A stretch of 64,000 bases of DNA. It comes from Amyelois transitella. Lineage: Eukaryota; Arthropoda; Insecta; Lepidoptera; Pyralidae. Below, piece by piece: positions 22,101 to 33,114 of this stretch (position 1 is its first letter; the number at the start of each line of letters is the position of its first letter). The stretch covers positions 7,178,001 to 7,242,000 of the forward strand of contig NC_083524.1 of NCBI RefSeq assembly GCF_032362555.1. The letters are read 5' to 3'. The position numbers and the translations under genes are program-made. Under the pieces are notes generated by a model, which saw only the letters and a list, made by a program, of their open reading frames with translations, did not search any database and was not told the origin of the DNA.

Positions 22101-22668
22101 ATGAAATATTAATATATAAGGTCCATCAATTTCTAACGCAAATATTTTAAACGATGCAACCCTTACATCAAATAAATCTTTTCGGAGCAAATTCCCGAAA
22201 TTCTACACGCTAGTTTTTATTTTATATATTTCAAACAAAGTAATTAATATTTTTTGTCAAACTCCTGTACATGCTGTAAATAAATTCATTCAAGGTAATT
22301 CAGCTCCACCCATTGCATATTGGGCTTGCCGTCTTTGTTTTTCTTTAACGGATAGCCTATGAAAAATAAAGACAATCGTATTTTAACACTTTCTGTATTC
22401 GATGTTCCAATTCATAACTTAAAATTAGTTTTTTTTTTTAAGCAGCACTTTAAATATTTGCGCTAAATTTGAGTGGACCCTATATATGCTTATGCATTTT
22501 TCTGTAAACTGTACACAACTACATACAACAGGAAGGTTTTAATCAATTCCGATAGATACTGGCTGAAGAGGATATTAATGATTAATAATAAAATAAATGA
22601 AGTTGAAATGTCACCACATTTCCTGTCATCCAGTCGATCTCGTTTGGGTTTAATATCCGCGGCGTAAT

Positions 22669-24057
22669 ATGGAGGAAATAACGTTTAGTAAAAATCAAAA
22701 AGGCAAAGACACAGTGCTAGTTGGATTGCACAGGTATAATAGAAATGGTTCAAACATTAACGGCACCACTCTGTGGAGATGCGTGAACCGAGACGAATGT
22801 GCGGCGTCAATCACGATAAATAGTGAAGGGACGAGGGTTATAAGAAAGAGTACGCATCTTTGCGAGGCGAGGACATCTAAAAACGCAATACACCTAGCGA
22901 AACAAGATTTTAAAAGTAATGTATGCACTCGCTACTCTCCTGTGCGTAAGATATATGAGGAGTGTTTTAGTGCATTACATGAGGCGGATGACGACAGTGA
23001 TTCCGATTCCAACACAACACACGTGCCTACGTTTGACTCACTAAAGCGGTCAATGTATAGGGCTCGCAATAATGTACTTAATGTTACATCGACAAAATTC
23101 GACAACCTGTCAGATGTAGAAATACCAGATATTCTGAAAGATAAATTTTTGATTAGTGAAGATGGAGACACAAATAAGTTACTCATTTTTAGTACCGAAC
23201 TTTCTTTGAAGACTATGAAAAATGCCCTCGTTTCAAGCAAAACAACCTTCTTTGGTGATGGTACTTTTGACGTTGTGCCTTCTCCCTTCTATCAACTGTA
23301 CAGTATTCACATGGATATAGAGAGCACCAATGAACATACTTGCGTAGTACCAGTGGTATACGCTCTTCTCCCTGACAAAAGCACTGAAACATATTTACGT
23401 GTCTTCTCTACACTAAGAGATAAATTTAACATAGTAATTAATAAATTCAAGTGCGATTACGAGAAGGCACAGATTAACGCTATGAGAATGGTCTTCCCAG
23501 AATGTGAAATAACAGGTTGTTTTTTTCATTTCCAAAGAGCTATATGGAGAAAAGCAAAGCAGCTCAATCTTTGTGATAAAATGGAGGGAAGGAAATTAGC
23601 TCGCTTAACTTCCAATTTGCCACTTTTGCCCAAAGATTTGATTTCTGCTGGTTGGAATGATATCGTGAATTCCAATTCTGAAAAAAGTTCAGAAATCGAA
23701 AATTTTGAACATTATTTTGTCAAAGAATGGCTGTCAAAATCATTACAGGCTGATATAAGTTGTTCTAGTGATAGACACAGAACTAACAACTCTGTCGAGG
23801 CTTGGCACAGTCGTATCAAGAAGAGGATGCACGGCACGAAGCGAAATTTATTCAAATTTATAGATTTATTACGAAAAGAGGCAAAACACAAAGATTACGT
23901 AATAAAGAGAAGTTTATTTGACCGTAATAAGAGAAAAAGGAGTGTGATTTTATTCAATAAAAAGTATACTGAAAAATTACACGACGTAATTGAGAAAAAT
24001 ATTACGCCACTGCAGTTTCTTCAAGGCTGCATAAAATTACAGAAACAGTGTAAATAA
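22669..24057 (+). CDS. MULE transposase with FLYWCH-type zinc finger
   Basis: An uninterrupted 462-codon frame. Residues about 1-70 form a FLYWCH/WRKY-like finger (W-R-C...C...H-x-C: WRCVNRDECAASITI, THLC). The MULE domain has GDGTFDVVP (first Asp), FKCDYEKAQ (second Asp), the CFFHFQRAIWRK segment after it and TNNSVEAWHSRI with a Glu near residue 386. It should bind the element ends and perform cut-and-paste transposition in the nucleus. Size and motif order are normal for insect MULEs of the Phantom type. The frame has no stops, so this copy could still supply transposase. Confidence 0.88.
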   Translation: MEEITFSKNQKGKDTVLVGLHRYNRNGSNINGTTLWRCVNRDECAASITINSEGTRVIRKSTHLCEARTSKNAIHLAKQDFKSNVCTRYSPVRKIYEECFSALHEADDDSDSDSNTTHVPTFDSLKRSMYRARNNVLNVTSTKFDNLSDVEIPDILKDKFLISEDGDTNKLLIFSTELSLKTMKNALVSSKTTFFGDGTFDVVPSPFYQLYSIHMDIESTNEHTCVVPVVYALLPDKSTETYLRVFSTLRDKFNIVINKFKCDYEKAQINAMRMVFPECEITGCFFHFQRAIWRKAKQLNLCDKMEGRKLARLTSNLPLLPKDLISAGWNDIVNSNSEKSSEIENFEHYFVKEWLSKSLQADISCSSDRHRTNNSVEAWHSRIKKRMHGTKRNLFKFIDLLRKEAKHKDYVIKRSLFDRNKRKRSVILFNKKYTEKLHDVIEKNITPLQFLQGCIKLQKQCK

Positions 24058-24224
24058 TAAGTATGTGCCAGCAATTGTAAGTTTAAGTAGATAATATCCT
24101 GTTCCTATCGATGATTTAATATTAGGGAATATGTGAAAGCGACAATTGTTTAAGTTATATTTTCTGTTGATTTTTGTTGGAAAGAAATAAATTTTAAGCT
24201 TTAATTGATGTCTTATTTGTTACA

Positions 24225-24425
24225 TAACTCGAAACTCTTACGCGGTGAACTCGCTGCGTAGGTATTCGTCTTCATTTAAAATTCGCTAAAAAAATACACC
24301 CTCATCACACTTGCGATTTGTGAGCGAATTTTGTATAAAGGCGAAGACGCAGCGAGTTCGCCGCGTACGAGTTTTGTATGAGAAATTCGCTCGCACATCG
24401 CAAATGTGATAAGGCTCTAAGAAAT
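24225..24425. repeat. fold-back repeat (MITE-like) in the MULE 3' region
   Basis: The left arm at about 24233-24287 (ACGCGGTGAACTCGCTGCGT...) and right arm 24323-24374 are reverse complements with small gaps. A second interlocked pair (24302-24332 with 24383-24414) shares TCGCAAATGTGAT-type sequence. No coding capacity. Confidence 0.75.
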
Positions 24426-24469
24426 TGCATAGATGGAGGGTAATTAACAATTAATTTGTGGTTCCAGTA

Positions 24470-24773
24470 ACTGGACATTATAACAACTAGACGTTTCGGC
24501 TATTGGGTGTTTTGATATTCAACATTATGACAGCTGCGCATATTATCTATTGGGTGTTTTGATAACTGGACATAATGACAAATTGACATTTTAACAATTG
24601 TTGTTTTGACACATGGATGTTATGACAACTGGGCATTTTAACAATAGGATATTTTGACAAATGGACTTAATATCAGTTTGTCTTTTTAACAATTTGGTTT
24701 TAAGTCACCTGGATGTTCAGACCACTGGACATTTTAACAAAAGGACATTATTTCCTTGGCATTTTGACACATT
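24470..24773 (+). repeat. right subterminal repeats of the MULE
   Basis: Diverged tandem units around TGGACATTTTAACAA and TGGGTGTTTTGATA, inverse to those at 21557-21870. Confidence 0.75.
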
Positions 24774-24838
24774 GGACATTCTGCCCTTTGGGCCAACATA
24801 CCCCGGATTGAAGATATCATTGCGAGAAGACAATTTAG

Positions 24839-25906
24839 ATGACTGATTCGACAACGATGAAAAAAATCGAGCATCGCGCTGTGATAAAATTCCTCACAAA
24901 ACAAGGAAAAACTCAAAAAGTAATTCACGAAGAAATGGTGGCTGTTTACCAAGATTCTGCGCCTTCATTATCTACAATTCAGAAGTGGTCAAGTGAATTT
25001 AAACGGGGTAGAGAGAGCATTGAAGACGATCCCCGTGCCGGTGGGCCGGTTAGTGCCGCTACTGAAGAAAACGTCAAATTAGTCGAGAAACTTGTACTCG
25101 AAGATGCCCGTGTAAGAGTGAAAATATTATCAGAAAGGACTAAGCTATCCGTAGGTACTATTCACACTATCCTTCATGAGCGTCTGAATTTGTCAAAGGT
25201 CAGTGCAAGATGGGTGCCGCGAATGCTCACAGCGCTTCAGAAACAAGTGCGAGTTGACTGTTGCAAGGAGTTTTTGGAGCTTTGTGGTGAAAATCCACAA
25301 AGTATTTTCGATCGGATTGTTACTGGTGATGAAACGTGGGTTCATCACTATGACCCTGAGAGCAAGCAAGAGTCTATGCAGTGGCATAGAAAAGGAACAG
25401 ACCCACCGAAGAAGTTCAAAGTCACCCCGTCCGCAGGAAAGCTCATGGCCACAGTGTTTTGGGATTCCAAGGGAATCTTGCTAATCGAGTACACAAAAAA
25501 AGGTCAAAGTATTACTGCTGCATCTTACGCAAACACCCTGCGTAATTTAAAGGAGGCAATTAAAGAAAAAAGACGTGGAAAATTGACCGCAGGTGTCTTG
25601 CTGCTTCACGACAACGCTCCGGTCCACAAGGCGCGTATCGCCAAGGCTGCTGTGCAGGAGTGTGGGTTTGAAGAAATCAATCATCCACCCTACAGCCCGG
25701 ACCTAGCTCCTAGTGATTATTTTCTATTCCCAAATCTTAAAAAAGATCTTCGTGGAAAGCATTTTTCCGACGATGAAGAGTTGAAGGCAGCGATAAACGA
25801 ACATTTTTCAGGCCACGAAGAAAAATATTTTTTAGAGGGTATCGCAAAGTTACTTTCCCGAACAAATAAGTGTCTTGAGATGGTAGGGGACTATATTGAA
25901 AAATAA
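24839..25906 (+). CDS. mariner transposase, intact
   Basis: 355 codons without interruption, the usual mariner length. The N-terminal paired helix-turn-helix region is residues about 10-110 (IQKWSSEFKRGRESIEDDPR is the linker-type segment). The catalytic triad is D,D(34)D-like: Asp in VTGDETWVHHYDP, Asp in LLHDNAPVHKA and Asp in YSPDLAPSDYFLF. The start ATG at 24839 is 28 bases after the MULE end, so the MULE separates the gene from its own 5' end. Self-mobilisation in cis is unlikely with a 3.3 kb insert, but the protein could act in trans. Confidence 0.93.
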   Translation: MTDSTTMKKIEHRAVIKFLTKQGKTQKVIHEEMVAVYQDSAPSLSTIQKWSSEFKRGRESIEDDPRAGGPVSAATEENVKLVEKLVLEDARVRVKILSERTKLSVGTIHTILHERLNLSKVSARWVPRMLTALQKQVRVDCCKEFLELCGENPQSIFDRIVTGDETWVHHYDPESKQESMQWHRKGTDPPKKFKVTPSAGKLMATVFWDSKGILLIEYTKKGQSITAASYANTLRNLKEAIKEKRRGKLTAGVLLLHDNAPVHKARIAKAAVQECGFEEINHPPYSPDLAPSDYFLFPNLKKDLRGKHFSDDEELKAAINEHFSGHEEKYFLEGIAKLLSRTNKCLEMVGDYIEK

Positions 25907-25973
25907 ATTTTATTTAGAATTTTCTGCTGATTATTTCATGCCTATACCGAGAATACATTGAACTCCCCTCGTA

Positions 25974-28149
25974 TATACGGATTGATACATGCTTCATCTA
26001 TCAGCGCTTTGTATAAAAGATCGATACAAGCCCTCAAGAAGCCACTTCCAGTACTATTGGGACAAGTATTATTCTATATCGACAATTTAAGTAAAAATGA
26101 AGGAATTATAAATATTTGGAGGTCAAACAGATTTTTGACTGAATTTATAACAGTTCCTCATAGAATTCCCCCATCTTATCCTCTTAATAATGTTGATTTA
26201 GGAACTTTAGGACGAAATTACTTAAAATCCCTATTTTGCAGATTTAAAGAAGTATTTTCTGTTTTGCCAAGAAGTGGATTTTTGGAGATTATACTGATCC
26301 AGATTTAATAATTCCGTTCGTCCTTTCTAAGGATACAATCCAATTACTTTACTTCAACAAAACAAATGAAGGAAGTTTAAAACGGTTGCGAGAGATTAAA
26401 GATATCTTACAGATTCAAGACCCCAGCGCATTAAGCCGTCTAGTCCAGCCACTTATAGATCTACGAAGGGTCATATCTGTTAATCGAGAAATTCGCCACG
26501 CATTTAAAGATATACCAGCGAACATGTGTGCAATTGATGAATCTATCTTGTTGAAACAAAGAGGTTGGGGGAAAGAATATGTCGGGTCAGTCGTTACTAT
26601 TCCTATATACTTCGAAAAGGATCCGATAATACCAAGAGACTTCCCTCAAATTCCGAGAATTCAAGATCACTAATATCCGGTTTAAGATTATTTCAATGTC
26701 CAACAGGAGCCCATTATAAATTAGAACAATCATAGAAAGATTAAATCTACATTATCATGATTGTCTAGTCGGAGGAGATGGGTCAGGAGGGATGACAAGC
26801 ATGTTGCTAAGAATGAATCCTATAAGTAAAGCTATTTTCAATAGTTTATTAGAATTGGAAGGAGTTGAGTTAAGAGGCTCATCACCATCTCCCCCTTCTG
26901 CAATTGCTTGCATTCCTGAAATACAAAATCGATGTGTAAATTTCGCCGACTGTTGGCAACAACCTTCAGACTTGACTTTACCGAAAACTTGGGAATATTT
27001 CTTAAGTTTACAACGGAAATACAAATTAAGTATTGATTTGATGGTATTTGATGTTGAAACATTAATTAATGAAGATCTTTTAATCATACAAAAGTTAGTG
27101 GTTGATTATCTACCGAAAATTCTCAATAAAGGAGGAACTTTAATTTTCAAAACACACTATCAATTGTTACTCCAGACTCTTCATACAGGATTGATTGGTT
27201 CAATCGGGACTTGCTTTCGACGAACTAACTTAGTAATGACAAGTTTATCCTCATCTCATACGTCCGAAATTTACATTGTTATGAAAGGGTCAGGAACCTG
27301 CTTTTTCGCAGGATTGCCATCATATCGGACATTGTTAGAGGGTATAAAATTTCTACCTGCATGTAGAAGTGGTATCAAAGAATTCTCAAGAGCATTAGGG
27401 ATAGAAGTAGCACGATTCTACTTCAATTTTATATCTACCTTACCTTTGATATCTACTTTAATTTCGGATCCTTGTATAGATCTTAGCTCTATTTTAATAT
27501 CACTCGGTACTGAGACTGGTGTCTCCTACAGTCTCACCAGTTGATTTCAGAAATTGTAAAACAAGCGACTAGAGAAGAAAGGACAGTTATTCCTTTTTAT
27601 ATTTTCTTTGTGACTTTTAATTCCCTTACTGAATTCACCAGAGGAGAATATAGATCAATTGTCCCTACAGATAATGTAGTTTACAATCTTGGGGCTTTTG
27701 TTGTAGGATTTTTGAATTGGTTAGCCTGGCATACGAAGTCTTATAAAATCAAGGAGTTCTCCCAACAGTATATTAATAATAAATTTTTATTCTCCTGGGA
27801 CTTTGTCAGAACTCCAAAAAATTTGTATTACAAATGCATCTCATTGACAGGCAAGCATTCAAAGGATAAAAATGTTTATTTAGATTCAAAAATGGCAATC
27901 ATTGGGTCAGTAATAAGAGTCTTGGTGAGATTGTTTCCTCAAGAAGATCCAATTTATTTAAATACCATTAAGTTAAATCATTCATTAATGGATTGGAATA
28001 AAGGGTTAGAGTTAAAGAATATTGTAAACCGTACTGACTTGATCGAGATCTTAAATGGCACAGCAGTGTTCGATGGTCATCGACCTGTTTATATAGGAGC
28101 GACACCTGTTGTCTTACCAGACACTGTATGGGTTCAGGATGAAATGTAA
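25974..28149 (+). pseudogene. endogenous rhabdovirus-like L gene, right part
   Basis: Continues the L gene after the mariner. It covers the connector and the methyltransferase domain: a GGDGSGG S-adenosylmethionine-binding motif (26771-26791) and the Asp, Lys and Glu of the K-D-K-E set (in MVFDVET, LIFKTHY and EIYIVMKG). It ends with a C-terminal domain closed by TAA at 28147-28149, close to the expected end of L. Frameshifts lie near 26285, 26672, 26722 and 27540. With the left part it represents roughly the last four fifths of an L gene. Confidence 0.88.
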
Positions 28150-28159
28150 ATGATTAGAG

Positions 28160-28221
28160 GTATTATTGTCGTTTCATTTTGTCGTTACTTCTTGCCCCGG
28201 TAGATGTTACAACTTGCCCCA
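28160..28221 (-). repeat. right terminal repeat of a pogo/Tigger-like element
   Basis: CGTTACTTCTTGCCCC and GTTACAACTTGCCCCA are the inverse of the block at 15735. A second forward GGTAAGTTGTAACA follows at 28227, which seems to open the next fragment. Confidence 0.5.
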
Positions 28222-28402
28222 AGCCAGGTAAGTTGTAACACCGCACTTTTTCTAGAAAATAATGGATTGTAAAATAACGAGCAATGGTTAAGATATTATT
28301 TATACTTGATTAGGTAGAGGAAGAGTTACAGTATCCGTCCATCTTTATTTCGTAGAAATTAAATCAAAATATCTCAAGATATATAAGTTTTAATAAGTAA
28401 AA

Positions 28403-28800
28403 ATGCCTCGCAATCGAGCAAGGAAGACTAACATCGGGCTTCACTCTGAAGAACAGATGAGTCACGCTTTAAAACTTATTTCGGGTGGCCAAAAAATAAG
28501 AGCTGTAGCTAGAACGACTGGTATTCCATATACAACGTTATAAAGATATAATTTAAAAGTTAAAAAGAATCCCGATCCTGAAAAACCAATTAGGCTTACA
28601 CCTAACTACGCAGTTCATAATATTTACGGATGAGCAAGACAAAGATATAGTCCATTGTTAAGTGCAGTCAAATGTTCTATGGACTTACCATCATAGATGT
28701 TCGAGGCCTAATTTACAAAATAGCGATGTTAAATAGAATAAAAGTACCTAATATCGGCCACAGCGAAGCCTTTATGGTTTCGCAAAAAAGTCGTTTACAC
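28403..28800 (+). pseudogene. pogo/Tigger transposase, N-terminal helix-turn-helix part
   Basis: From the ATG at 28403 (MPRNRARKTN) it reads a psq-type helix-turn-helix (EEQMSHALKLISGGQKIRAVARTTGIPYTTL) before a stop at 28541-28543. After further stops the second DNA-binding region (MFYGLTIIDVRGLIYKIAMLNRIKVPN) lies at 28672-28770. It complements the catalytic fragment at 17338, but the order on the chromosome is reversed (N-part right, C-part left), so the two derive from different copies or a rearrangement. Confidence 0.75.
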
Positions 28801-28963
28801 GCCTCTAACTTTGACAACCAATTACCGACCTCAATTTTTTATACAATAACATCTGGACACCATCAGTGAACGCAAAAGAACATTTGGCACATTTCTTGAC
28901 GCGTAAAAGCTCGACTTTCGGTCAGTTGCAATCGTTCCTTCTAGTGACAACAACAAAAACAAC

Positions 28964-29068
28964 ATGAGTGACTTTAAAAATATTTCATTAATGATGCGAA
29001 GCCTTATTGTGTCTTTGTGGGAAGAATGCCAAAATATATCGGCAATAGCAGATGAATTAAATATTTCG
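28964..29068 (+). pseudogene. first exon of a small helix-turn-helix protein (Tc1/mariner-like)
   Basis: ATG at 28964 opens 35 codons in which NISLMMRSLIVSLWEECQNI and SAIADELNIS form a helix-turn-helix. The exon ends in phase 0 at a GTAAGT donor (29069). The partner exon begins after a TTTATAG acceptor at 37102 and reads KPTVRWW then, one base out, DRYASEGSIQTKTRRP, the usual continuation of this type of DNA-binding domain. The pieces look like the N-terminus of a Tc-like transposase or a derived gene; the rest is not found. Confidence 0.55.
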
Positions 29069-29712
29069 GTAAGTTTTAACATATTTATTTTATTATATAT
29101 AGGGTGATGGCACCAGTAATTGACATGTACCCAGTGATCGACATCTAACCTAGTCTTAAGGAAAAAATAAGAGTTATATTTTGATTTCCCGTCATGGCAA
29201 CACTTAATCATAGACAACAGGACTCCCTCTGTCGTCACAAAACAGAACTTTGGGCTCGGCCATTTGTTTTCAAAATGGCGAGCTAAATATTACTGTCACC
29301 GTTTGTGTTCCTTAGCTAATCCGATTTTATTAGCAAAATACATAACAAGGTAAGTTGAAAATCTTCATTTTATTTTTAATTTAACGTAACTGTATCGAAG
29401 TGCGTATTGATTTCTGAGACTGATATTAAATAAGCTAAAGTAATTATATGTCATTACGACGATTTATAGATTTGGAGGTTATTAAAAATCGATGTCGATA
29501 ACTAGTTCCGTGAAATTTTATTTTTCCAGTTTTCGACATATGTCGATATTTATTTTTATTTATTTTTTTTAATTCGATTTAAGATCTTGGCTTCTTGTTT
29601 AGTGCTTTATTATTCTGTGTTTTAATCATAAATATTTTAGATCGCTTACCATTAATCGACACTGTCGATGACTGGGTGTCGATAATTGGTTTTCATATTA
29701 TTTTGTTTCCAG

Positions 29713-32519
29713 ATGGCACCCAGAAAAAATTATACGTCCGAGCAAATGGCTAAAGCTGTTGATGCTGTCCGCAAAGGCGAAAAAGTTGCCGTTGCAGCTC
29801 GAAGATTTGGCGTGCCCAGAATCACACTGCACGATAAGTTATCTGGAAAAACTCAAATTAACTGTACAATGGGGCCCAGCACAGTGCTTTCAAAAATGCA
29901 TGAAGAAATTTTTGAAAAATGGTTGATAACAATGCCACTAAAACGCTTTCCGATTTGTAGAGACTCCTTACTAGATAGTGTCCAGAAAATTATAATAGAT
30001 CAAAAGATTCCCAATCCATTCACAGATAATAGACCTGGAAAGAAACGGTATCATGCTTTTTTAAAAAGGCACCCTAATTTGGCGGAAAAAATACCTGAGA
30101 ATTTGTCAATTGCTCGTGATAACGTCTCGGAAAAAGATATAAGAAATTGGTTTCAAGAAGTTGAAAGTTACTTAGAAAAAAATAATCTAAAGGATATTTT
30201 AAAAGATCCTAACAGAATTTTTAATGCGGATGAAAGTGCATTTTTTTTATCACCGAAACCAGGCCCTGTTCTTGCACAGAAAGGTCAAAAACATTTGTAT
30301 ACTTCATGCGGTGATGACAAAGAAAACCTAACGGTTTTGTTTACTGGCAATGCTGCTGGCGTCCTTGCCCCGCCAATGATAGTTTTTAGCTATGAAAGGG
30401 TTCCCACATATATTGCATCCACTGTACCTGAAGATTGGGCGATAGGGAAATCCGAAAGCGGGTGGATGTGTAGCAGCACATTTAATGAATATGTCGTAAA
30501 TATTTTTAACCCATGACTTGAACAAAATATGATTCAAAAACCAATAATTTTTTTTATAGATGGCCTTAAATCACATCTTACCTTACACTTGTCGAATTTT
30601 TGTTCAGAACACGGAATAGAAGTTGTTGCGCTGTATCCTAATTCTACTCACCTGTTGCAGCCAATGGACTTAGCAGTTTTTAGGCCACTAAAATTATTCT
30701 GGAAGAAGACTGTCAACGAATGGAAAATGGAAAATCTGGGCCAAAACGTTAAAAAAGAAAATTTTGCTCCACTGCTGAAAAAAGCTATAGAAAAATTAAC
30801 TCCTGATTGCATTAAAAACGGATTCAGGGCCGGAGGCTTGTTTCCATTTGGTCCCGATTATATCGATATGTCCAAAATCAAAAACAGAGCAGAAGCTTCA
30901 GTTATTCAGTCCAATCCAGCATTAACAGAATTTGTTAAATATTTAGAAAAAGAGATAATTGGTGTTTTTTTCAGAAGAGAAGTTAGCTATGTTTCAGAAT
31001 CTGTTCTATAAAAAAAGAGACACAGTTGAAAGTGACCTTCCCGAGGAAGACACCGCTTTGTACGTTATATGGGCCAAGAACAAATCTAAATGCTACTCTG
31101 ACGTCTGTGAAAGTTCATGCAACATCCTGCCGACATCTGAAGTTATTGAGTCACATTCGCCATCAACCCTGGAACCGATAATATTTCAATGGATATTATA
31201 GACCATGTATCTCACTCCGAGACGGTAGTGGCTGAAAAAGAAGTTATAGACTTCGGAAACTCTTTAACACCTCAAAATTATTCTTTAGCCTCAGTTGAAG
31301 ATATAAGAGAACAATCACCTATTATTGTTGACAGCGGTTTTGGAGGGGTTAATCAAAATCTTAAAGTTGAAGATTTTAATACATTGCAGAGAGTTGTTGA
31401 GTGTACGCCCAAAAAGATATCTACAATTACTCATCCTCCGTCACCATCAATACTTTAGCTTCCCAGTGATCCAGCTGTTACTGAAAGCAATGGCATACCC
31501 CAACCTGAAATAATAACGACGGCAAACAGTCAGTGGGCAGTAGACAACACAATCACGTCGAGCATTGTTCCCGAAAATAGATCACCTTTTTTGACTCCAG
31601 ACAGACCAACACGCGCACCTATTTCAAGAACTATTCATACAGATAAAATAGCACCCACAAAAAAACGATGGATGATGCATTAGGTATTATAGTACCATCA
31701 CCTTTTAAAAAGTTTCTTTTTTGGCCGGAAGACGATATAAATAAAAAGAAAAAAAGAATAAAGAGAGAAAAAATACCAGCAGCAGTAACAAGCAAGGCAT
31801 GGCGCGAATACCATGAAAAAAAAGAAAATGAGAAAAAAAGGCAACAAAAAGAAAAAGAAGAACGAGCAAGAAAACGACAAGAAAAAAAGGAGTTGAAAGA
31901 AAACAATGCAGAAAAGAAAAAGAAAACCATTTCTAAAAAAAATAAAAAGAAGATACCCCGAATTGAATCATCTTCAGAAGAGTCAAGTTTAGAGATTGAG
32001 TTTGCTGAAAGTGATTGCAGCTATGCTGAAGATAATATTTCGGAAGATAACGACAGAGAAAATATAATCAACAAAATCAGTAAATCAGTTAACAGTGAAA
32101 GAAAACCATTAAAACGTAAAAAACCAGTGTCTCCCACCACCACTGACTCTGATTTTGACATAGATGCCTCATGCTCACTTAGCACACTTACTACTAAGAA
32201 GAAAGTAAGTAAAACTAGACAAACAAATAAAATTACTTCAGGATGTTACGTAATAGTAACGTACGAAAATAAATACTTTCCCGGGAAGGTAGAAAAGGTA
32301 GAGAATAATCTATTCGAAGTTAGTGCAATGGTTTTGTCAATGGGCAACACCTTTAGATGGCCTGAAAAACCAGATAAAATATGGTACAGATTTGATCAAA
32401 TAATTGAGAAAATTGATACACCCGTGCGTCTCAACAATAGAGGGTTTTATAAAATCAAAGAAATGCAAAAGTATTTACCTGACATATATATAATTAAGGA
32501 TCTCAGTAAAAATATGTGA
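29713..32519 (+). pseudogene. Tigger 1 transposase
   Basis: Starts at ATG 29713 directly after a TTTCCAG acceptor. A psq helix-turn-helix (SEQMAKAVDAVRKGEKVAVAA...) comes first, then CENP-B-type DNA-binding helices. The DDE_1 core has FNADESAFF (first Asp), FFIDGLKSHL (second Asp) and NSTHLLQPMDLAVFRPLK (third Asp region). A TGA at 30514-30516 interrupts the frame, which then goes on; frameshifts follow near 30960, 31190 and 31460-31670. A Lys/Glu-rich linker (31730-31950) and a C-terminal domain with YVIVTYENKYFPGKV and W-rich strands (32240-32519) end it. Not functional as it stands. Confidence 0.85.
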
Positions 32520-33114
32520 TATATAAATATATATATATAATATAAAATTTGGTAAAACGTTAGGTATATATATACTTACTTGGCTAAAATATGTGCCGTA
32601 GAATGGGGTTACTTTGATTCACAGGGAAGACTTTGATAAAATCTTTAATTTTTTTTTAAATTGAAATTGCGTGCTTTCTGAACGCACCCGCGTGAAACTT
32701 TTTTTTGTGTTGGCAGCACTGTTTGTCACTCTTTTCATTGCCCAAGTGCCACACGGTGCACACGGTTCGAAGTCGGAGATTTTTATTAAAAACCGTAAGT
32801 TTTGCATTTGAACTATTTTATAAGTTTAAATAACTTTCAAGGTCCCAAAATAAATATAAATATAGCATAAAGAAATATTAGTTTATGTTATTTTGTGTTA
32901 AATCAACTTGAGAAATAAGTTTTGATTCGCAGCCTAACCTTGAAATCTTTATTCAAATGGCGACATTTTTAAAGCGGGGTGTCATTGATCACCACCATGG
33001 GGCTACTTTGATCACTGATCAATCTCACCCCAAGACCTAGCGATTTTCCTTTTTTTGGTGATTTGCTGACGGTGCAACGTCGGTGGTTGCATTATAAGTT
33101 TTTTTTCTTATAGG

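Larger units (their letters stand above)
21520..24810 (+). mobile_element. MULE (Mutator-like) element inserted in the mariner
   Basis: Inverted ends of about 37 bp: CAATCCGGGGTATGTTGGCC at 21520 and its reverse complement ending at 24810. AAGATATC (8 bp) flanks both ends (21512-21519, 24811-24818), a MULE-type target duplication. Both subterminal regions are made of diverged short repeats around CATAATGTCCA (left) and TGGACATTTTAACA (right), in inverse orientation. It lies in the 5' UTR of the mariner. Confidence 0.92.
21378..25971 (+). mobile_element. mariner element inserted in the L gene copy
   Basis: The left end CGAGGGGCGTTCAATGTATT (from 21378) matches the reverse complement of the right end (to 25971) closely, and TA lies outside both ends (21376-21377, 25972-25973). 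Subtracting the MULE (3291 bp plus 8-bp duplication) leaves about 1295 bp, the normal mariner size. When element and one TA are ignored the viral reading frame continues across the junction, so the target was the L copy itself. Confidence 0.9.

Noticed and set aside
22669-24057. Host FLYWCH transcription factor
   Set aside because: The FLYWCH finger is fused to a complete MULE domain and lies between MULE ends with an 8-bp duplication.
31631-31930. Minus-strand ORF rich in Phe and Ser
   Set aside because: It is the reverse of the Lys/Glu-rich linker of the Tigger 1 transposase; no independent support.
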